A stretch of 64,000 nucleotides of DNA from Byssochlamys sp. IMV 00236 (GCA_001931875.2 MSJH02000810.1:62001-126000), one strand, 5' to 3'. Shown: positions 1 through 13,135, numbered from the stretch's first letter. Notes: generated by a model not told the origin, from the letters alone. Numbers and translations are program-made.

Positions 1-3000
1 CGGAGCGCCATGCAATCTCTACTATCTCAGTCCACTATTACGAGAAAGAGGATCTGACCCGTAGCCCTTGGGTACCGGATTTGAGCAGCTGCGGTAGCCA
101 TCTTACCGTGGATCCCACCAGCAGATGTGCGATCTTGAATTTTGGTATCCGTAACTTGGCTATCATACCCTTCCACCAGCCCGGTGATGACTTGGTGATG
201 GATGACTATGACCCTAGCCTCGATGGCGAACAAGAAACGATGGAAACATCAGAGACTGCAAACAAAGAACAGCAGTTATATCGGACGCCGTACGGTCCAT
301 CCTTCGTTTTACCACTCACTGCCCTGGAGCCGTCCCTGCTCCATCCTATTAGCCTGGCGTTCCTATATGAGTATAGAGAACCGACATTTGGCATATTATA
401 TTCGCAAGTGGCCACTTCGAATGCATTGTTACATGAACGAAAAGATGCCGTCTTCTACGCAGTTTTCACGCTTGATCTTGAACAACGCGCCTCCACGACC
501 CTACTGTCGGTTGCTCGACTCCCCAGCGACCTGTTCAAAGTGGTAGCTCTTCCCTCCCCTGTCGGTGGAGCGCTTCTCATCGGATCGAACGAATTAGTGC
601 ATGTGGATCAAGCTGGAAAGACAAATGCGGTCGGTGTCAATGAGTTTTCAAGACAAGTCTCGGCCTTTTCAATGGCAGATCAGTCAGACCTGGCTCTTCG
701 TCTGGAAGGCTGCCACATTGAGCAGCTTGATATGGACAAAGGCGATCTGATCTTGGTCCTCTCTAGTGGTGATATGATCCTTGTGAGCTTCAAACTGGAC
801 GGCAGATCAGTATCCGGTTTATCGGTTCGTCCTATTTCGGCGAATGGCGGTGGTAATATCCTCGAAGCTGCCCCATCCTGCTCAGCAACTCTCAGCCATA
901 ACCGAATATTTTTCGGTAGTGAAGATGCTGACTCGCTGCTTCTAAGCTGGAGTAATACATCATCCACGAAGTCGCGCGTGCATAAGAGGCAAAGCGCAGA
1001 CGATTTGGGCGACGTCTCAGATATAGACGAGGAGGAGGACGACTACAACTACGAGGATGACTTGTATTCCACAGCACCGAGTGGCTCTCTGCAGGATATT
1101 ACATCGGTGCAAGACAGCTCGATTATCGGAAGCTATAACTTTCGACTTCACGATAGGCTTCCCAACCTGGGACCCTTGAGAGATGTAGCATTGGGCAAAT
1201 CGCAGAGAACACAAAGCGGCAACAGCAATAATGATAACGCTGCATCGGCAGAACTAGAGCTAGTGGCCTCTCATGGCTCAGGCAGAAGCGGTGGTCTTGT
1301 GGTATTGAAGCGTGAGATTGACCCTCACGTAATCAGCTCTCTTGAGCTCGATCATCTTGACTGTCTTTGGTCGGTTACTGTGAATGATCGTGCGACGCTA
1401 TCAAATGTGGATGGCCCCACAGAGAACGAGGTCAGCCGCTATGTGATTCTCTCGAAGATAGAATCTGGCGACAAAGAGCAATCTCTGGTGTACGCTTCGG
1501 TTGGCAGCAAACTCGAGGCTTTCAAGGCCCCCGAGTTCAACCCGAACGAGGATTACACGATCGATATTGGCACACTAGCGAGAGGGACGCGAGTCGTCCA
1601 AGTGTTGAAAAGTGAGGTTAGGAGCTATGACAAAAGTAAGTGTCATTTTTTTACCCTACTTGCCTCTTTAATTTCAAAGCTAATGGACCAGATCTTGGAT
1701 TGGCTCAAATATATCCCGTCTGGGACGAAGATACCAGTGATGAGCGTGTAGTTGTGGCTGCCAGCTTCGCTGATCCCTATCTGGTTATATTACGGGATGA
1801 TGCAACGCTGTTGATTCTGCAAGCAGACGCTAGTGGTGACTTGGACGAAGTTCCCCTTCCAGAAGAAGTCAGTTCCGGGCGATGGCTCTCATGCAGTCTC
1901 TATGACGATAAGCAGTCCGTCTTTTCTCCAGCGCCGTCAACGGAAAGCACAAATAATTTTCTCCTGTTTGCGCTGAACTCGGAATGCAAGCTTTTTGTGA
2001 GGATCCCCTTTACTTAGCGTATAAACCTGGGACTGGGAGCTATAAGAGAGACACTAACAGGCGCAATCAGATTTTCCAATTCCCCGACCTGCGGTCGGTA
2101 TCTGTTATTGAATGTGTCGACTCACTGCTTCCAATTCTATCCAAAGACGCACCGCTCAGACGGTCATCGAACCGAGAGACTTTGACAGAAATATGCGTTG
2201 CTGACCTTGGAGACCAATGGAGCAAATCCCCCTATTTGATTGTATGTCTCCTGGAGCTTTCTTTAAGTTCATGATCTAATTCAGTGATAGGTTCGAACGG
2301 GTACCGATGACCTGGCCATTTACAGGCCATTCATGGCCACCGAGAACAGTGCAGCCACCTCCACAGACTTGCACTTCCTGAAGGAGAGTAATCACGCATT
2401 GCCAAGGTTTCCTTCTGAGGCCGCGGCAAAATCAAATGCAGACGCACAGCTACGACCAAGACCGTTACGTTCATTGTCAGATGTCTCTGGTTTTAGCGTC
2501 GTATTCATGCCTGGCGCGTCCCCGAGTTTCATATTCAAGGCCGCTGTCACCACGCCGCATATTATACGCTTGAGAGCAGATTATGTGCGTGGTCTCAGTA
2601 GTCTCCATGTTCCTAACGGCGATTCGGGCTTTATATACCTCGACTCTAACGTGAGTACTCTGATGACATCGTTCAAACCGTTCTATCTAAGCTGACAACC
2701 AGCAGGATGTCGTCAGGTTGTGTCAATTGCCCCGTGATACGCAATTCCATTTCCCGTGGACAACGCGAAGGATCCCAGTAGGGGAAGAGATTGATCACCT
2801 GGCATACTCATCCTCATCTGGGACGTATATTCTCGGAACAAGCCACAAGTCTGACTTCAAACTTCCCGATGATGACGAGGTCCATACCGAATGGCGCAAT
2901 GAAGGTTTGTCAAGTAGCCTCCTACCAGGAAAGCAAATCCTGACCGTGCATTAGTCATTTCTTTCCTTCCGCAGATCGATCAGAGTTCTGTTAAGATCAT

Positions 3001-4369
3001 GAGCTCGAGGACGTGGTCAATTATAGACAGGTAGGTGATCTTGCATATGAAACCTATGTACGTATCTGACGTGTCGCCCGTGATAGCTATCCTTTCGCCC
3101 CGGCGGAACGTGTCATGGCAGTCAAGAACATCAACCTTGAAGTCTCCGAACATACTCATGAGCGCAAAGATCTTATTGTTGTCGGAACTGCTTTCGCCCG
3201 AGGAGAGGACATTGCTTCTCGGGGCTGCATTTATGTTTTTGACGTCATCGAAGTCGTGCCAGACCCAGAGAGACCGGAGGCAAACCGCAAGTTGAAACTC
3301 GTGGGAAAGGAGCCCGTGAAGGGGGCCGTAACTGGCTTGTCAGGCATCGGAGGCCAAGGCTTCTTGATAGTAGCTCAAGGACAAAAGTGCATGGTGAGAG
3401 GACTCAAAGAGGATGGGAGTCTGCTCCCTGTTGCCTTCATGGATATGCAATGCTACGTAAATGTGGTGAAAGAGCTCAAGGGTACTGGGTTATGTATTTT
3501 GGGAGACGCGTTGAAAGGCTTATGGTTCACGGGATACTCGGTAATAACCCCAACAGCTTCCTTCGATAGGCAGAATCTTCTGTCTGCGCCCTTCCAACTC
3601 AGCAACCCCCGGGTCTGGAAACGCACCATGTGTCTACTTGCGGGTCGGGTCATTGCTAACTGATTCTGTAATAGGAGGACCCATACAAGATGACATTATT
3701 TGGAAAGGACGCCGACTACCTGGAGGTTGTAGCAGCGGAATTCCTCCCAGATGCGAACAAGCTGTACATCCTAGTTTCCGACAGCGATTGCAATCTGCAT
3801 GTATTGCAATATGACCCGGAAGGTAAGTCAGAGAAGATATCTAGCCTTGAAAACCTGCAATCTGACTGCGTGTGTTTTCTGTATCAGATCCCAAGTCATC
3901 CAACGGAGATCGACTTTTGGACCGCAGCACCTTCCATATGGGCCATTTCGCTTCGACCATGACGCTCTTACCTCGCACTGTGGTGTCTTCAGAACTTGTG
4001 GTCTCGAATTCGGACGAGATGGATATAGATGTCTATGTCCCGAGACACCAAGTGTTGGTTACGACCCAAACCGGATTGATAGGTCTCATAACATCGGTCT
4101 CCGAGGAGTCGTACAGGCGCCTGTCAGCCCTGCAGTCGCAATTGATCAACAGCCTGGAGCACCCATGCGGGCTGAATCCCCGTGCCTACCGAGCGGTAGA
4201 GAGCGACGGTATCGGTGGTCGCGGCATGATTGATGGGACTTTACTACAGCGATGGTTGGACTTGGGAAGACAGCGGAAAATGGAAATCGCCGCGCGCGTT
4301 GGTGCGGATGAGTGGGAGATCAAAGCGGACTTGGAGGCCATCAGCGGAGCTGGGCTTGGTTATTTATAG
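1..4369 (+). CDS. cft1: Cleavage/polyadenylation specificity factor large subunit (Cft1/CPSF160), 5' truncated
   Basis: Cft1 is the scaffold of the nuclear pre-mRNA 3'-end processing complex and helps recognise the AAUAAA signal. The frame is open from the left edge with no in-frame Met, so the N-terminus lies outside the window. The start of the visible part ([20 protein letters not shown], then [10 protein letters not shown]) is typical of fungal Cft1, and the C-terminal third has the CPSF-A type sequence. I read nine visible exons: ..1635, 1680-1996, 2071-2241, 2291-2650, 2706-2904, 2955-3030, 3087-3540, 3675-3822, 3888-4369. Most introns are 44-74 bp; the one at 3541-3674 is longer (134 bp). 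The intron at 2905-2954 was placed by requiring the frame to continue into [11 protein letters not shown]; the more obvious acceptor at 2974 gives an early stop. An acidic low-complexity insert lies near 1015-1065. Family assignment is secure; exact splice sites are inferred. Confidence 0.93.
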
Positions 4370-4557
4370 ATTTACGAAGCCAGGGATATTTGCGGCGTCA
4401 CGAGAAAACAAGGAAGGCCATATGTATGATAGGAATCTGGGGGGTGGCTGGAACGGCAAAAGTATGGTTAGAACTGAATCTACTGTGCAGAACGATCGCT
4501 AGAGGCGAAACTACAAGACACTCAAAATACCGCGCTCCACAAAATACATGTACAAGC

Positions 4558-5069
4558 TCATTTCCGCGTCGATATCATTTCTCTCGCCTTATCCTCCAAG
4601 GCAGCAATCTGGCCTAGGGAGAGTTAGAATTGGAACCGGCAAGGCAGTGCAAGAGGCAGTCAGCAATGGGATAGGGAAGACAGACCATTCTTTTCCAATT
4701 TGGATTCATCCGTCTCCAATTTGAACCAGGTCCAATAGAGAATCTGATAAGTGAGGATAGCACCTAAAAAGACCTTTGCGAAGGGACGACCAAAAGCCCT
4801 AAATGCCGCCAGCTAGATAGATACATAGCGTTAAAATAAATAAACAATGCTACACAGCAACAGACTTGAGGGAGACTGGGAGGGGAAAAAAAACAACAAC
4901 CACTTACACCATCCTTTATTGAACTGGAGCCCCCGGATGAATTGCAACGAGGCGAAGCGGTAAATGTTCTAGAATAAGGGAAGAGATTATTCTTGTGCAC
5001 ATGCGACAATTGCAGTTGCGGGCGGAACATGGCAGCTGACCGCTGCAGGATAGTTGGACGAGGAAGCAT
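4558..5069 (-). CDS. Small mitochondrial inner-membrane protein (hidden three-exon gene)
   Basis: This gene appears only when two introns are removed. Exon 1 is 5069-4908 (ATG then LPRPTILQRSAAMFRP), exon 2 is 4812-4686 and exon 3 is 4613-4558. The introns (4813-4907, 4614-4685) have GTAAGT and GTCTGT donors and TAG acceptors. The exons sum to 345 bp, giving 114 residues. The N-terminus is rich in Arg, Ser and hydrophobic residues without acids, as in a mitochondrial presequence. Exon 2 encodes a single membrane segment (AKVFLGAILTYQILYWTWF) after an FGRP motif, then a charged helix. This layout resembles small fungal inner-membrane proteins of the INA17/DUF5321 type, which act in F1Fo-ATP synthase assembly, but I recall that family only loosely. 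It converges on cft1, 188 bp away. The gene is likely real; the function is a guess. Confidence 0.72.
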
Positions 5070-6370
5070 CTGGAACTGAGGGATGGAGAATTTCAACCGC
5101 TGGCGAAGATGTCACCCTGACTACAACAGGGGGAGGGTAGATGAAGAGATTAGATTTTCTGGATGTTCAATTCTGCTCTGATCCGCAGCCTGGTGTACGG
5201 GGGATAGTTAATAGTTTTAACTAGATAATAGTTATAGATAGTAGAGAAAAGGATAATATAATAGGAAGCAGACAAGGCGGAAGACCCGGCTGAGTCATCA
5301 AATCACATGACAGAACCGCTCTGGCGCCGCTGCGGAGGCGGAGAGAGGAAATAATTAGTACATCGTAGTTAGCGGTAGTTAGACGCGCTGACAATCATGC
5401 GGGGGGAAACCCAAAGGCCGATAAGCTTCTTTGGTCTTGTTTGTTGTTTTAGCCGCAATGCTGTTCCTGACATCAAACAGCCTGCACCTTGACATGCGAA
5501 AAAGACGCTCAAATTCTGTGCTGATACCCCGAAAACTGCTGAATATGAGACGCAGTAGATGTGCGACGGGCTAGATCCGTGGATGGGACTTATCTACGGC
5601 CACGAGAGACGGTCCCAGAGGGAGTCTGAGCAGCATCGACATTGCGGGCAAAGAACGAGCAAAAAGACGCGGTGGAAGATGATCGCAGTATAGTGGACCA
5701 TGGCACGTGCCCTGGCTGCTCTGGGCGCGTCTGGTGGTCAGGTGTCCTCGACGCTAGCCCAGAAAGGATCTAGCTGTGGCGCATACCGCGGCTGTTCCTC
5801 GGTAAGGTGTGGCTGGAGCAGAACAGCAAAAGCGCCGCGAGTCTCACTCGGCCCGGGACGCCCTGCCCTTCGATAAGTGAACACCCGCTTTGCTGCTCGA
5901 CGGCAACCTCCACGCGATACCCTCTCTCCTGGCTGCTCTGGAGTATCCCGCCCTGTGTCCATCCTTCGCTGAACCTGGCGCGGATTCGTCACATGAGTTT
6001 TGGTCCTTGCTCCCGCTTGGCTGGCGCTCTCTGGAGCGAGTTCTAGCTGTCCTGCCAACCATTGCGATTAGCTCGCACCGCGGTAGGTCCTTGCCAGTGG
6101 GAGTGATCGTTTGAGTTTCTTTGCATCCCGATCGCTTTTAGGACTTATGGGATCTTGTTAGTGTGACAAGAGAGGAGGTGTCTGTCTTCGCCACACTGTC
6201 TGATTTCTTGTACTGATTATACCTTGCTGTGCTATTTGTAAGTCCCTTGTCGCTCTGTTATTGATTCCTACAGTCGCTTCCATTACTGGAGTTGAACCAA
6301 ATGCTGGGTCTGCGCAGTGTCTAATCCACATATCGAGAAGAAACCTCGCGGAAACAACGACGGATCGAAC
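5070..6370. other. Intergenic region between divergent genes
   Basis: This stretch holds the upstream regions of the small mitochondrial gene (-) and the AAA-bromodomain gene (+). A TGAGTCA palindrome (5291-5297) could bind a bZIP factor. The right half is GC-rich and contains open frames on both strands that resemble no protein I know. The last part is the leader of the downstream gene. No further gene is supported. Confidence 0.5.
6238..6317 (+). other. Probable 5'-UTR intron of the AAA-bromodomain gene
   Basis: A GTAAGT donor at 6238 and a GCGCAG acceptor ending at 6317 bracket 80 bp just before the ATG at 6371. The open frame upstream of that ATG begins with a GTG immediately at the acceptor, so it is leader sequence and not coding. 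A second possible acceptor (CTACAG, 6274) would make the intron unusually short. Confidence 0.45.
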
Positions 6371-9300
6371 ATGGCTCGCTTCAAGCGCTCAATCGAAGAG
6401 ATCGCCAATAAGTCAGACTCCGACGACGATGATTACAGCGATCATTCCGTACGCCCTCCTCGCTCTGCCCGGTCGAAATCCAAAAAGAAGTCAAAGCCGT
6501 CCAAGAAGAGGAGAAGGCGCGACTCTGACTCCGATATTGTGTCGGACGATGACCTGCTCAGCGACGACGACGAGATTTCTTATGACGAGTCGGGGGCCGA
6601 GGACGAGAATGTTGAAAGAAACGCAAAAGGTGTTCCTCGCCGGCGGGCTGCCAGAAACCGCCCAGTGTACAATGAAGGTGAATCGAGTAGCTTTGACGAG
6701 GGCGCGGAGGACGAGGAGAACGAGGATGACGATGAAGATCAAAGCCCCGTGAAAAAACCTCCGCCGCGCTCGAAACGCAGTAACGTGATCAAATTAAAGG
6801 TTGGCAGTGCATTAAAGTCCCGATTTGGGGCCCAGGCCTTCCAGAGCTCCAGGCGCAGCACTCGCCACAATCGCGACCCGTCCGAAGATATATATGCACT
6901 CACAAATTCTGGTCGACATGTGCAGACCGTCGAACGGGGTACCCATAGCCCCGAGGCGCCAACTCGGCCACGACGAGGCGGGAAGAGTGTTCAGACGAAG
7001 GTGCAGACGAAGAGCACTATCGCGGAAGATGAAGAAGACAACACTGGCCAGATCAGGGAGGAAGAAGCCGCGGATCATGAACCCAAGAACTCCCAGTTGG
7101 AGATCATGGAAAGTGATCCCCAGGGCGACTTTGAAGAGGGACCGTCGTTGTCTAAGAAGGAGCAGGACAAGGCCGATGTTGAGATGGCGGACGATACTGG
7201 GTTCGTTCCTGAATCTGAGAACGGCGATGTAAAGGAACAAGGAGCGGAAGAAGAGGAGGACGACGATGATGATGAAGGGCCAACGACAAGACGTCGGGGC
7301 AGGCCACAGCGGCAGACCGAAGAACAACAGTCGGAGAAAGAGACGTCCCAGCCACCCCGTTCCAGTCGCAAGAAGCCTTCAAGGAGCAGTCAACGCAGGC
7401 GAAACGACGATGAGAGTGACTTTGAGCCAGAAGAGGATGAATCTAACGACGAGGACGAGCTTTCAGAGTCAGGGAAATCGCGTGGCTCTCCAACAAAAAA
7501 CCAGGATGACGAGGACGACACTGCTGGCGGACGACGTCCAGGACTCCGGAAAAGGAAGTCTCAATCACGGGGCCAATCCGAGGCTAGGGGAGACATTGCG
7601 GGCGAACTGGCCGAGGAATTGGAGAGTTTGAGAGGCGACCGACCGCGTCGCAGAGCGCAGCCTGAAATCGTCTACGAGAAACCGCGCCGGAGCAGAAAGG
7701 ATGTCGACTATAGGATCATCCGACCCGACCTTATCCTGCCCATCGAAGAAGCCGAGAATGAGCCATCAGAGTCTCCTTCTCGTCGCGGTCGTGGCGGTGG
7801 TGGTGGCGGAACCTGGCAACGAACCCTCTTCTCTACTTATGGACCGTTTGGCGGTGGTGGACCAGCTGCGGTTTTGGCACCCCCAGGTGCGCCTGGGGCC
7901 ACTGGGGGAGTCGAAAGTGATAGCAGTGATGATGAGGCCATGCAGCAACCGAAAGGAGCTGCCGCTGCTGGACCGAGCATTGGTGGAGCTCTACTTAACC
8001 CGGCTCAGACTCATGGCGATGCCCAGGGACTGTCAGGGACACCAGCGAATTTAGGAAAGATCAAGGATAAACAAGCATTGGCTGATGCGGACCCCTTAGG
8101 GGTAGATCCTAACGTCGACTTCAGTAGCGTTGGAGGTTTACAGGGGCATATTGACCAACTCAAGGAGATGGTAACGCTTCCGTTGCTGTATCCCGAGATC
8201 TTCCAGCGATTCCACATTGTCCCACCCCGTGGTGTGCTATTCCATGGTCCTCCCGGAACGGGTAAGACACTGCTGGCACGCGCTTTAGCTTCAAGTGTGA
8301 GTACGGAAGGACGCAAGGTCACGTTCTATATGAGAAAGGGCGCCGATGCGCTCAGTAAATGGGTCGGCGAGGCTGAAAGGCAGCTTCGACTCCTTTTTGA
8401 GGAGGCTCGCAAGACGCAACCAAGCATTATCTTCTTTGATGAGATCGATGGTAAGCACTCGACATGAAAGTCATTAGATAATCTTCCATCGTTAAGCTGA
8501 CATGTCTTAGGATTGGCACCGGTCAGATCTAGTAAACAGGAGCAAATCCATGCTTCCATTGTTTCGACCTTATTGGCCCTGATGGATGGTATGGATGGGC
8601 GTGGACAGGTGATCGTTATCGGTGCGACAAATCGACCGGATTCCATTGATCCTGCTCTTCGACGGCCTGGTCGTTTCGATCGTGAATTCTACTTCCCGCT
8701 TCCCAACAAAGAAGGTAGACGGGCGATTCTGGATATCCACACGAAAGGATGGGATCCTCCACTTCCTGCTAATGTCAAGGATGAACTGGCGGAGGTCACA
8801 AAAGGTTACGGGGGAGCAGACCTGCGTGCTCTATGCACGGAAGCGGCTCTTAATGCAGTACAGAGAAGATACCCCCAGATTTACCAGTCGTCGGACAAGC
8901 TCTTGATAGACCCGAAGTCAATCGAAGTGACGCCTAAAGATTTTATGATGTCTATCAAGAAAATCGTCCCATCGTCGGAGAGGTCTGCTTCCTCTGGAGC
9001 TTCTCCGCTCCCTAAGGGGGTTGAGCCTCTTCTGCGCCGTCCTCTCGGCGAGATCGAGAAAATACTATCGGAGACTCTGCCCCAAAAGAAGAGACTCACT
9101 GCACTGGAAGAAGCGCAGTTTGAAGATGCTGAGCACTCTGGCAGCTTTCAGAGGGAACAAATGCAACAAGAATTCGAGAGATCACGCGTCTTTCGGCCTA
9201 GATTGTTGGTTCGGGGAGGTCAGGGAATGGGTCAGCAGTACTTGGCAGCAGCCATTTTGCACCATTTCGAGGGTCTCCATGTACAGTCATTCGATCTCGC

Positions 9301-11497
9301 AACACTGATCAGTGACTCCACAAGGTCGCCCGAGGCAGCTGTCGTCCAGCTATTCACAGAGGTCAAGAGGCACAAGCCCAGTGTCATCTACATCCCCAAT
9401 GTGCAAACGTGGTTTGATACAGTTGGGCAGACGGTGGTCTCGACGTTCCTTGGGTTATTACGTTCAGTACCACCCACAGACCCGGTTCTAGTCCTGGGAA
9501 TTCTCGAAGAAGATGATAGAGAGGAGGTTGATCCCGGTTTCATGAAGAGCCTTTTCGGCTTCTCGAAGAAAAACATTTATCGGCTGGGAGCACCTGAAAA
9601 TTCCGCCAGGTACGAATTCTTCGAGAAACTTATTCAGTATGTGAAGACTCCGCCGGCAGAATTTCCGGATCCCGAGAATCGAAGGAGGAGGAAGCTGGAG
9701 TCCTTACCACTTGCACCCCCTCCGCCGCCTCCACCTCCTCCAACTCTGACAAAGGAGCAACTAAAGGCTCAAAAGAAGAAGGACCACCAGACATTGAACT
9801 ACCTCAAGATCAGGATCCAACCAATTATGGACCAGCTCAAAAAGTACAAGAGATTCAGGACCGGCGTGATCGACGAATCCCAGATCCGATATCTGTTTGA
9901 AGAAGACGATCCCAACATTGTGACGAGTGATTTGCCAATCGAACAACGGACCACTTTCCGGCCATTCGAGAAAGACTTCGATAAGCACGGCGTACCAGGC
10001 TTGCGAGAAACGGTTTCTGGTAAATTCTATTACAATCTGGAAATTGTGACAATCGAGAAGCGTCTTTCAAACGGATACTACAAGCGGCCTAAAGACTTCT
10101 TGGCTGATATAAAGCGCCTCGCCAAAGATGCCAGGCAATTTGGAGACCAGGAGAGGATGTTGAGAGCCAACGAACTTCTCTCCAACGTCGAAGTGGATAT
10201 CGGCACTATTGAGCAGACCGACCCTGCACTGGTGGCTGAATGCGAAAATGTTTACCTTCGAGAATTGGAACGAGAAAAGGTCGCAATGGAGAAGGCCAAA
10301 AGAGCAGAGGAAGAAGCCCGAGGCTCACTGGCTCCGGGAGCCGCCAGCAATGTTCCCCATGGCAATACCGACTCCAGCCTTTCGTCTGGACCTGTTGTCC
10401 TGGGTGAGCCTTTTACGAATGGGCAGTCAAACGTTCCCGGGCGACCAGTTACTCCGGTGCGGCACTCAACTGTGAGCTTCACTAACGGCTATCATCGAGG
10501 CGGTGGCTCCGATCTCAATGAAGACACCGTAAATCAGTCTACTAGCAATGGATCTGCTTCGCGGGAAGGAGACGGAGATGTCTATATGACTAACTCGGAA
10601 GACGCCCCTTCTGTCGGACAAGATACGCAGCACAGCTCATTCGGACCTTCTGCGCAACCTAAACCTCCTCATTCCCACACCGCGCCATCTCAACAGATCA
10701 GACGACAATCAGGCCTTTCAAGCTTGTCCCAGAAAGGGCCAATGACTCCTATGGCTCCCGGGTCACAACCGGGAGACTACTCCAATGATGCCGATACCAC
10801 GCAAACGACATCTGACAAGAAAACATCTGATCAATCCACTGGCCCTACGTACCATACTCAGAGCCCTGCTGCTGGCAGTCAACATCGTATGGAGTACCCC
10901 GATCTTACCTCGTACCCAGACCGAGTATCCCAGGAAGAACATCTGCCAGACACTCAACAAGGTGAGAACAGTCGATTATATGGCGAGGAAGCGCTACTTA
11001 CCGGTATCTCAGAGGTCGTATACTCTCAGAACGGTGCGCCCAATGGAAGTCAGTCGCAATCGCAATCATCGCCGCAGTCCCAGCAGCAGCAGCAATCGAA
11101 GTGGAAGGCTCCATATGGGTCACAACAACCTCCTGTGCCCTTGTTCAATGCTCCTGCCAAACAGCAGTCACAACAACATCCTTCGGATATCCAGTCTCTC
11201 TTGAACAACGAGGACTCATCTTTCGAATTTATTATCGACAATGAGTTTGTCGACCAACTTCATCAGCAATTGACACAACGAACGAGTGGATGTTCCGTGG
11301 AGCAACTGGAACAGATTAACACGGGACTCATGGACTGTATATGGAGGATGCGCAGCGAGTGGAACCGGACGAAGGTCGCTGCCGCAGTCCGGGACACGTT
11401 CAACGAAATTCTCGATGACATGCAGGCGGTGCAGGAGTTCGGACCCATCAGCCAGAAGACAAAAGAGCAGATGGCGATGTCTAGACTCCACGAGTAA
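6371..11497 (+). CDS. AAA-ATPase bromodomain chromatin protein (Yta7/Abo1/ATAD2 type)
   Basis: Two exons (6371-8450, 8511-11497; 60-bp intron inside the Walker B region) encode about 1688 residues. The first 550 residues are an acidic and basic low-complexity region. The first AAA domain is complete: Walker A GPPGTGKT near residue 626, Walker B IIFFDEID near 685, sensor 1 GATNRPD near 729 and an RRPGRFDRE arginine-finger segment. The second AAA domain has lost a normal P-loop (GGQGMGQQYL near 928). A proline run near 1092 precedes a bromodomain at roughly 1120-1240. The C-terminal part is Ser/Gln-rich with a short poly-Gln. Yeast Yta7 and fission-yeast Abo1 are nuclear histone H3-H4 chaperone ATPases with the same order of domains, so a role in nucleosome density and transcription is expected. 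The start at 6371 is the first ATG of the frame. Confidence 0.9.
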
Positions 11498-12196
11498 AGA
11501 AGCTAATGTACGTTGTACATGATAGAGGTCCTGCCTTACAGCTTTTTGTTAAGCATCAACCGCCGATAATCTTTGTTATTGTCCTTTCCTTTTTTGTCTT
11601 TTTTTGGGGGGAGGGAAACATGATCTGTGGTAATCTGGGCAATCTGATAAGAGATGACCCGTGGGATTTGGGAGGTCTATCTTACTACTCTGTCTTTTCG
11701 CTTTCTTTTGAAGTCATGCTGTTTTCTGTCCGGCTGGTTTACTGCTGTATTAGTGTTATTCCCCTCAAGCCCTCCCACGTGCAGATATCATGAGGCTCTG
11801 CTAGCAACTGTAGAATCCCATTAGAAACAGACAGACCTCAATATGAATTTCAGAACAGGCAGATAGCCTGGTTCTTGAAAGCTTCAGTTATCCTCGTTTG
11901 TAGTTCAGGCGGAGAGGTGACTCGCGGAGGCTAAGTAAGTACTTGCTGACTGACATGTGACCGCCAAACACCAAGCTGGCCTTTCCCGCCAACATCTCCG
12001 ATCACCCTTTCTGTCCTGTCGCTCTATGGGACTCCTTGGTTTTTGACTGTGACCAGGAGACTCTTCTTGCATGCATTTTCCTTTCTGCACTTGAGCTTCT
12101 ACTGATACTATGGGCACCGCTCGCAACTGAAGCTCTTTTTCTTGTCTCATTAAAAAAAACCCTCGTTTCGGACAATACGTCCACGGCGCCGGCATC
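11498..12196. other. Intergenic, 3' region and sec66 promoter
   Basis: About 700 bp with T-rich stretches at 11580-11610, likely the 3' end of the preceding gene, followed by the presumed sec66 promoter. A short open frame on each strand has no protein-like features. I see no gene. Confidence 0.5.
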
Positions 12197-13135
12197 ATGG
12201 TGGACTGGCTCAGCCTTGCGGTCCCCGTAGCCTATCTAGGCATTCTAATCGGCTCATTAGCGACATTCTCTTCTCTATACAGAAAACGAAAAGCTGGTTC
12301 GTCGCACCGGAAAGAACACGGAAATGTCCTCGCATCAAAGCTAATGGTTCTCCTACAATAGTCAAAGCAACCTCCCTCGCGCCATGGTTTCCGCCTCATC
12401 TGCAACGAGATATATACTATTCTCTCCTTCATCTTGAGCCTCCCGCTTCAGGAAAGGAGAAGGAGAAGGAGAAAAAGGCTCCTCCTGTTCCGGAGACTGT
12501 ACTCAAGGCTGCACTTCTGCGGCGCGCTGCTGAGGACATCAACCGTGTCATGGCTATCCGGAGTCAGAAGCAGGCGCTGGCAATGTTGCTACAACGTGGA
12601 AGCGTTGGTGATGATCTATGGAATCGGTTTCTGAGAGCGGAGAAGGAGATGGAGGATGAGGTTCGCGATGTTGTCGCTGAGGTATGTTACTATGCACTGT
12701 TTCCCTCTTTCTGAGGCTCTATTCAGTTCCTCCACAATTCAGTTATATTGACCGGTGGTTATTTTACAGGCCAATGCATATGTCCCCGGTTGGGGCCAGA
12801 CGATCTTCCAGTCCGCTAATGAGATGATCAACAACGACATTTTCCGCCGACGTATTCAGGAAATGCAGTCTAAGACGAAAGACGAGCGGGAGTGGTGGGA
12901 CCGCAAGAAGGCTACTATTCAGGAAGGATTTATGAAGGAGCTGGACGAGGAAGCAGCTGGCAAAAGCGGCTCTGTTCCTGCTTCATCTGCCCCAACAACT
13001 TCTGCAACAAAGAATGCTGAACCGGCCGCTCCATCTGCCACAGCCAGCGATGATGATGCTGTCCTAGTAGAGGCAGGTGGCCCAGCAGCTCCTGAAACAG
13101 GAAGTCCCAAGAAGAAAAAGAAGGGCAAGAAATGA
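12197..13135 (+). CDS. sec66: ER protein-translocation subunit Sec66/Sec71
   Basis: Three exons (12197-12296, 12362-12681, 12770-13135; introns 65 and 88 bp) give 261 residues. The N-terminus starts with MVDWLSLAVPV and a single membrane anchor at about residues 5-27, followed at once by a basic RKRK stretch, so the bulk faces the cytosol. The APWFPPHLQRDIY motif and the ANAYVPGWGQTIFQSANEM motif are characteristic of fungal Sec66. The C-terminus is Ala/Ser-rich and ends in a Lys tail. Sec66 is part of the Sec62/63 complex, which drives post-translational import through the Sec61 channel together with Kar2. The family is clear; the first intron has a weak donor (GTTCGT) but the frame continues exactly across it. 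Confidence 0.9.

Noticed and set aside
4764..5096. 110-codon minus-strand frame taken as a whole gene
   Set aside because: It begins with a TTG and reads into an intron; only its first part is real exon of the small mitochondrial gene.
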